A stretch of DNA of 64,000 nucleotides from UBA9647 sp049522195 (GTDB lineage Bacteria > Bacteroidota > Ignavibacteria > UBA10030): contig JBEKOB010000007.1 in NCBI GenBank assembly GCA_049522195.1, forward strand, positions 1-64,000, written 5' to 3'. The position numbers and the translations under genes are program-made. Positions 60,393 through 64,000 of the stretch are shown one piece after another. Position 1 is the stretch's first letter. Every line of letters begins with the position of its first letter. The notes beneath the pieces are model-generated. The model ran no database searches. It was not told the origin of the DNA and saw nothing but the letters and a program-made list of their open reading frames with translations.

Positions 60393-61921
60393 TCTTTCTC
60401 CTTGCCTGATAATTCGGAGATAACAGTTCCTGCTGTCAAATCCCGAGTTTCGCGCCTGCTGTGCGATGCCATGGCATTGAGCTTTGTGCGAAGACGTGGT
60501 ACCGTAAGTGCATGGTACGCCGACCGGGCAAGTCGCTCGAGGGTTGCCACGTCGAGATTCCGCGGGTTCTTGAGAGTGTCTCTCAGGATCGCGTTGCCCT
60601 GCCATACTCTGAACTTCTTATGGGTGAACCTGTGAAGGACCCGATAGAACTCGGGAGAAAATGTTCCCTGAAACATCATATCCAGATCCCCGCTGTCGAC
60701 CCAATTTTGCTTCCGTGCAAGTTCCCGTTGGACCTGGTCATAGAATTTCGTGCCTGGCAGTGGGTACGACACAGATATGCCAATCTCATCCGGTGCACAC
60801 TCACGCACCATACGGAGCGTTTTTTCGATATCTTCGTGTGTTTCCCCGGGATACCCATACTGCAGGAAGAACCCAACGCTGATACCGTGCTGATGAAGAA
60901 GCGATGACGCTTCATATATCTGTTCAACCTTTGTTCCTTTTTCCATGGCATCCAGAATCTTCTGGGAACCCGATTCCGCTCCAACCCACACCGTCCGACA
61001 ACCAGCGCTTTTCAGATGTCTGACATTGTCTTCCTTGAGGAGGAGATCAACACGCGAAAGGCACTTGAAGGGAATCATGGCCTTCTGCGATTGCACAAGT
61101 TCATCGAACCGTCCAATCCAGCCGGGCTTCAAGCCAAAGATGTCGTCCGCAAACCAGAGATGATCCGGATTTGCCCGATCCCGGAGCATCAACATCTCCT
61201 CGACAACATTCTCTGGACTTCTGCTGTGATAAACCTGACCATAGATCGGCTTAGCGCACCAGTTGCAGTGAAACGGACATCCCCGCGTTGTCACCATGTT
61301 GAGCGAGAAGTACCCATGCTTGCGATTCCAGGACTCGCGGTAAAGCTTCAGATCAAGAAGATCCCATGCCGGGAACGGGAGGATGTCGAGGTCCTCCAGC
61401 ACATTGCGTGGCGCAGTTCGGAAAAAATCGCTCCCGCTTTTGAATGCCAGGCCACGGATCGAGTCAAGAGGTGTGCCTGAAGAGCGAAGGAGATAAACGA
61501 CGAGCTCTTTCAGTGTTTCTTCCGCTTCTCCGATGATCACGAAGTCCGCGCCATGAGAGAAATACTCTTCTAGATGGTCAGTCGCGTCAGAGCTGAACAT
61601 GACCACCCTGCAACCCATCGTTTTCGCGATTGTAGCCAGCGAAAATGCCGCCTGCCGCATCCGGGTGAGACACATTTTCGTGAGATAATTGAACTGGTCA
61701 TCATAAATGACGACGACATCGGGATGATGTCTGGAAATCGATTGTGCGATCTCCTGCTCTTGCGAAGCAAACATCACGTCGTGCGCTGCCACCGAGAAGC
61801 CGGCACGCCTGAGAAAGCTCGCAGCGTAGAGCATTCCCAGCGGAGGGTACGGCATCATGGCGCGGTGTTCTTTCGGGTCAAATCGAAGGAAGTACGAATG
61901 TGTGAGAAGTATCTGTGCCAA
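60389..61921 (-). CDS. B12-binding-type radical SAM enzyme (first of two)
   Basis: 510 residues. The B12-like N-terminal domain begins with PYPPLGMLYAASFLRRAG, common to BchE-like proteins, and lacks DxHxxG. The radical SAM cluster motif is CPFHCNWC (C215, C219, C222), followed by HLWFADDIFGLKPGW and VWVGAESGSQKILDAM. It is only distantly similar to the second copy at 55687-57156, so the two probably do different steps. It starts 17 bp after the nucleotidyltransferase-like gene. Confidence 0.88.
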   Translation of the reverse strand: MAQILLTHSYFLRFDPKEHRAMMPYPPLGMLYAASFLRRAGFSVAAHDVMFASQEQEIAQSISRHHPDVVVIYDDQFNYLTKMCLTRMRQAAFSLATIAKTMGCRVVMFSSDATDHLEEYFSHGADFVIIGEAEETLKELVVYLLRSSGTPLDSIRGLAFKSGSDFFRTAPRNVLEDLDILPFPAWDLLDLKLYRESWNRKHGYFSLNMVTTRGCPFHCNWCAKPIYGQVYHSRSPENVVEEMLMLRDRANPDHLWFADDIFGLKPGWIGRFDELVQSQKAMIPFKCLSRVDLLLKEDNVRHLKSAGCRTVWVGAESGSQKILDAMEKGTKVEQIYEASSLLHQHGISVGFFLQYGYPGETHEDIEKTLRMVRECAPDEIGISVSYPLPGTKFYDQVQRELARKQNWVDSGDLDMMFQGTFSPEFYRVLHRFTHKKFRVWQGNAILRDTLKNPRNLDVATLERLARSAYHALTVPRLRTKLNAMASHSRRETRDLTAGTVISELSGKEKE

Positions 61922-61938
61922 GCGTCGCCCTTTGAACG

Positions 61939-62901
61939 TTAGTTGCGCTGCTCAGGACCCGAAATCCCGTACTGCCGGAGCCGGAGAGAATATGATGCAA
62001 GGATTTTGTGCTGATAGTCTTCTCCATAAGCAGTAGAGATCGACCTCTCGCAACGAAACTTGTGTCGACGCTCTTCATCGCTCAGATGTGCATACCGCCT
62101 CTGCCAGAGTTCTCTCCAGCGAATCATGAGCCAGGAATCCAGCCGGTCGAGGATTCGAGCCAGGAGATGTCTGCCGCTGCGTCGCTCAACGCCGCGCTCA
62201 GTGTTCTTTTCTCCGGGCTGTCCAAGGATAACAGACTCCCAATTCGGAAAGAAATCTCTGATCCACAGATTTGCTCGCATATACTTTGCATAGCTCTCGC
62301 GGTTCCAAAGAGGTTTGAGTGTGGCAATCTCCGTGGCTGAATAGATATTTCTTATTTCAACAGAAAGATCCTCTTCAGAAATAAAATGATTCAGGCAGAA
62401 ATACTTCTTGTTGTTGAGGAGGAACACCTTCTTGAACAGAATGAGAATAGTCCTGCATATCCAGAGACGGCGAGCTCGTGTCACAACTGCAAAATCGATG
62501 TCGCTCTCCTTGCTCGCGATCCCTTTCGAGAGTTCTCCCGAAAGCATGACGGCTTGCACAAAGGGGAAGAGACCGATGAAATGAGCGACCAGTGCAGCAA
62601 TTCGGAGACGTCGCGCTGCGAACCGCTCTTTGGTCAGGCGATTTTCAATGCAGGAGTCGGACGCAGACGGGAGAAAAAAGAATCTTCCTCTTGATTTCAC
62701 GATTCGTTTAAGTGTCCCATAACGCAGCAGGTCAGTGAGTTCGAGGATGGAAATCCCCCGGAAGGGGAGGAACGAGAAAATCTCTTCGGCGGTGAGAGGA
62801 TGATAAAAGATATCGAAGTAGAGAAGCACTCTGAGCACACTCTGCTCGTGCGTCAGAAGACTATGAACAGATCGAGGAACCTGAACAGCCGGAGCACTCA
62901 T
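61939..62901 (-). CDS. Winged-helix plus nucleotidyltransferase-like protein
   Basis: 320 residues, first gene of the seven-gene cluster. The N-terminal 90 residues look like a winged-helix domain (EQSVLRVLLYFDIFYHPLTAEEI). The middle has a polymerase-beta-type nucleotidyltransferase motif: LSGELSKGIASKESDIDFAVV, giving S/G at 121-122 and the paired Asp at 134 and 136, which bind metal. The C-terminal half is basic and aromatic-rich (WESVILGQPG, RLDSWLMIRWRELWQRR). I do not know a named family with this combination. It could be a toxin-like nucleotidyltransferase, a regulator, or a transferase working on the cluster product. Confidence 0.7.
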   Translation of the reverse strand: MSAPAVQVPRSVHSLLTHEQSVLRVLLYFDIFYHPLTAEEIFSFLPFRGISILELTDLLRYGTLKRIVKSRGRFFFLPSASDSCIENRLTKERFAARRLRIAALVAHFIGLFPFVQAVMLSGELSKGIASKESDIDFAVVTRARRLWICRTILILFKKVFLLNNKKYFCLNHFISEEDLSVEIRNIYSATEIATLKPLWNRESYAKYMRANLWIRDFFPNWESVILGQPGEKNTERGVERRSGRHLLARILDRLDSWLMIRWRELWQRRYAHLSDEERRHKFRCERSISTAYGEDYQHKILASYSLRLRQYGISGPEQRN

Positions 62902-63296
62902 TCTTCCTACCCCCTTTTATGAGATTGCCATAGACTTCGAATGCGAAGTACCAGTTAAGGTAGAACTGCAATCCTGATGCCAAAGGTCACCTTCCACGAT
63001 CGTCGATTTTGAACGAATTCTGCCGTGCAGGCATCAGCGCAAGTGTCGGTTCTGTGGAACGGGAGCAACATGGGTTGGAAGTATGGGGATTGAAGTCCTC
63101 GTTCTTCAACCACCTCACCGCACGAATAGGCATATCATAGAATGCCGACACGATCTTCGCCGTCTTGCGAGAGAGCGGCGAAAGTCCGCAAAGAGTGAAC
63201 ACGGCGGACGCAGAATTCGCTTCGTCAAAGGGCAGTTGTCCGCTCCAGTTGTAACTCTGACGAAGTTTCTCTATATTTTTTTTAATTGGGTGCCAG
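62902..63296. other. 395-bp divergent intergenic region
   Basis: It separates the seven-gene cluster (minus) from the PASTA gene (plus). It contains a 6-bp inverted repeat ACTTCG-AATG-CGAAGT at 62934-62949, about 35 bp before the cluster start, without T-tract, which could be an operator. It also contains a plus-strand promoter at 63249-63277. No convincing minus-strand promoter and no coding sequence were found. Confidence 0.55.
63249..63277 (+). promoter_or_regulatory. Possible promoter of the PASTA gene
   Basis: TTGTAA and TATATT are separated by 17 bp, and the -10 box ends 19 bp before the start codon. The -10 box equals those of rimP and cdd. Confidence 0.42.
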
Positions 63297-64000
63297 ATGA
63301 AATCACTGAAGAAAATAAAGCTTAAGGACCTTCGGACTCCTGCTATTTCCTTGGTGGGTTTTCTCGTTGTTTTCTACCTCTTCAACAGCATTGTGATGCC
63401 CCGATACGTTCAACAGGGGAAGACGACGAAAGTCCCCAATGTTGTGGGGAAGGGGCTGGATGAAGCTCTGAAGTTGCTCGCTGACGCTGGATTACCCGGA
63501 AAGAAGGTGAGTATTCCCCGCTCCGATAAACAGTATCCAGAAGGAACTGTAGTCGTTCAGAATCCTGCAGCTGGATCAGAGGTAAAATTTGGGCGTGGAG
63601 TCTATCTGACGGTCAGCGGCGGAGAGCCGCTTGTCGTTGTCCCTTCCTTGCGCGGACAAAGCCTGCGCGACGCAACGTTCTCGCTCGAACGGGTCGGCTT
63701 AGTAATGGGTTCAACCACCTACCAGGTTTCTGAAGAATATCCTCAGGGTACCATCATCGATCAGGACATACTTCTGAGTTCAAAAGTCCCAAGCGGAAAA
63801 GTCATTAATGTCACTGTCAGCCAGGGGAAAAACGCTGATCAGGTGCCCGTTCCCGACGTCATAAAGAAGAGTTTTTCTGAGGCTGAACGAATCGTGATTC
63901 AGGCCGGGCTCCGCGTTGGCAATATTACGTATCAGGTAAATGCAGAGCTTCTGCCTAACACCGTCATGGACCAGTTCCCGAAGGCCGGACAATTGGTGCC
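63297..64000 (+). CDS. Membrane-anchored PASTA-domain protein, 3' end outside the window
   Basis: At least 234 residues from ATG 63297; the frame is open at the right edge. A short basic N terminus is followed by one helix (ISLVGFLVVFYLFNSIVM), placing the rest outside the cytoplasm. Three PASTA repeats follow: VPNVVGKGLDEALKLL, VPSLRGQSLRDATFSLE and VPDVIKKSFSEAERIV, each with the typical P-x-G-x-x-V spacing after it. PASTA domains bind peptidoglycan fragments. Unlike in Firmicutes, no kinase or penicillin-binding domain is attached in the visible part; kinase-free PASTA proteins of this shape are common in Bacteroidota. Confidence 0.88.
   Translation, partial: MKSLKKIKLKDLRTPAISLVGFLVVFYLFNSIVMPRYVQQGKTTKVPNVVGKGLDEALKLLADAGLPGKKVSIPRSDKQYPEGTVVVQNPAAGSEVKFGRGVYLTVSGGEPLVVVPSLRGQSLRDATFSLERVGLVMGSTTYQVSEEYPQGTIIDQDILLSSKVPSGKVINVTVSQGKNADQVPVPDVIKKSFSEAERIVIQAGLRVGNITYQVNAELLPNTVMDQFPKAGQLV

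Noticed and set aside
62987..63325. Two short frames in the divergent region before the PASTA gene
   Set aside because: Both lack ribosome-binding sites and domain similarity, and the plus-strand one runs through the promoter and start of the PASTA gene.

Overview
The window is about 52% GC, densely coded, and fits a Gram-negative member of the Bacteroidota/Chlorobi (FCB) group, probably on the Ignavibacteria-like side. Supporting signs are a DUF3098 protein, a BshC bacillithiol ligase, a stand-alone PASTA protein, lipoprotein export and maturation genes (LolC/E/D, Lnt), and many genes with ordinary Shine-Dalgarno sites plus sigma70-like promoters (TTGCAT-17-TATATT type), which typical Bacteroidetes lack. 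The exact taxon is an inference.

Layout. 1-11.5 kb (minus): a carbohydrate-uptake operon with a class V aminotransferase, a solute-binding protein fused to a MalF-type permease, phosphofructokinase, a secreted GH18-like hydrolase, a MalG-type permease, an MGH1/GH63-like glycosidase, an APC permease and a TPR protein cut by the window edge. The operon has no ATPase; an MsmK/UgpC-type ATPase lies far away at 50.1-51.2 kb. 11.9-14.4 kb (plus): a divergent exported ChbG/YdjC-like deacetylase, a TPR lipoprotein and a small membrane protein. 14.5-26.4 kb (plus): tRNA-Arg, proS, an aldehyde dehydrogenase, dnaE, trxA, aspS, a split AtuA pair, and prfB with its programmed +1 frameshift. 26.5-39.3 kb (plus): two LolC/E permeases and LolD, a DUF3098 protein with a promoter-terminator leader, tRNA-Lys and tRNA-Leu, then a compact run acyP-ispF-DedA-PAP2-lnt-threonine aldolase-thioesterase-trpE-trpG-LOG.

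39.3-51.2 kb (plus): the classical translation/RNA block rimP-nusA-infB-rbfA-truB-ribF-rpsO-pnp, opened by a strong promoter and a short leader ending in an intrinsic terminator just before rimP, then aroA and the sugar ABC ATPase. 51.2-54.8 kb (minus): cdd-tdk-purine nucleoside phosphorylase-bshC. 55.0-62.9 kb (minus): a tightly overlapping seven-gene cluster of unknown product (winged-helix/nucleotidyltransferase protein, two B12-type radical SAM enzymes, two methyltransferases, a GT9 and a GT87 glycosyltransferase). This cluster is the best candidate for an undescribed pathway. 63.3 kb to the end (plus): the first part of a membrane-anchored PASTA protein.

No CRISPR array, insertion sequence, phage gene or rRNA gene was seen.
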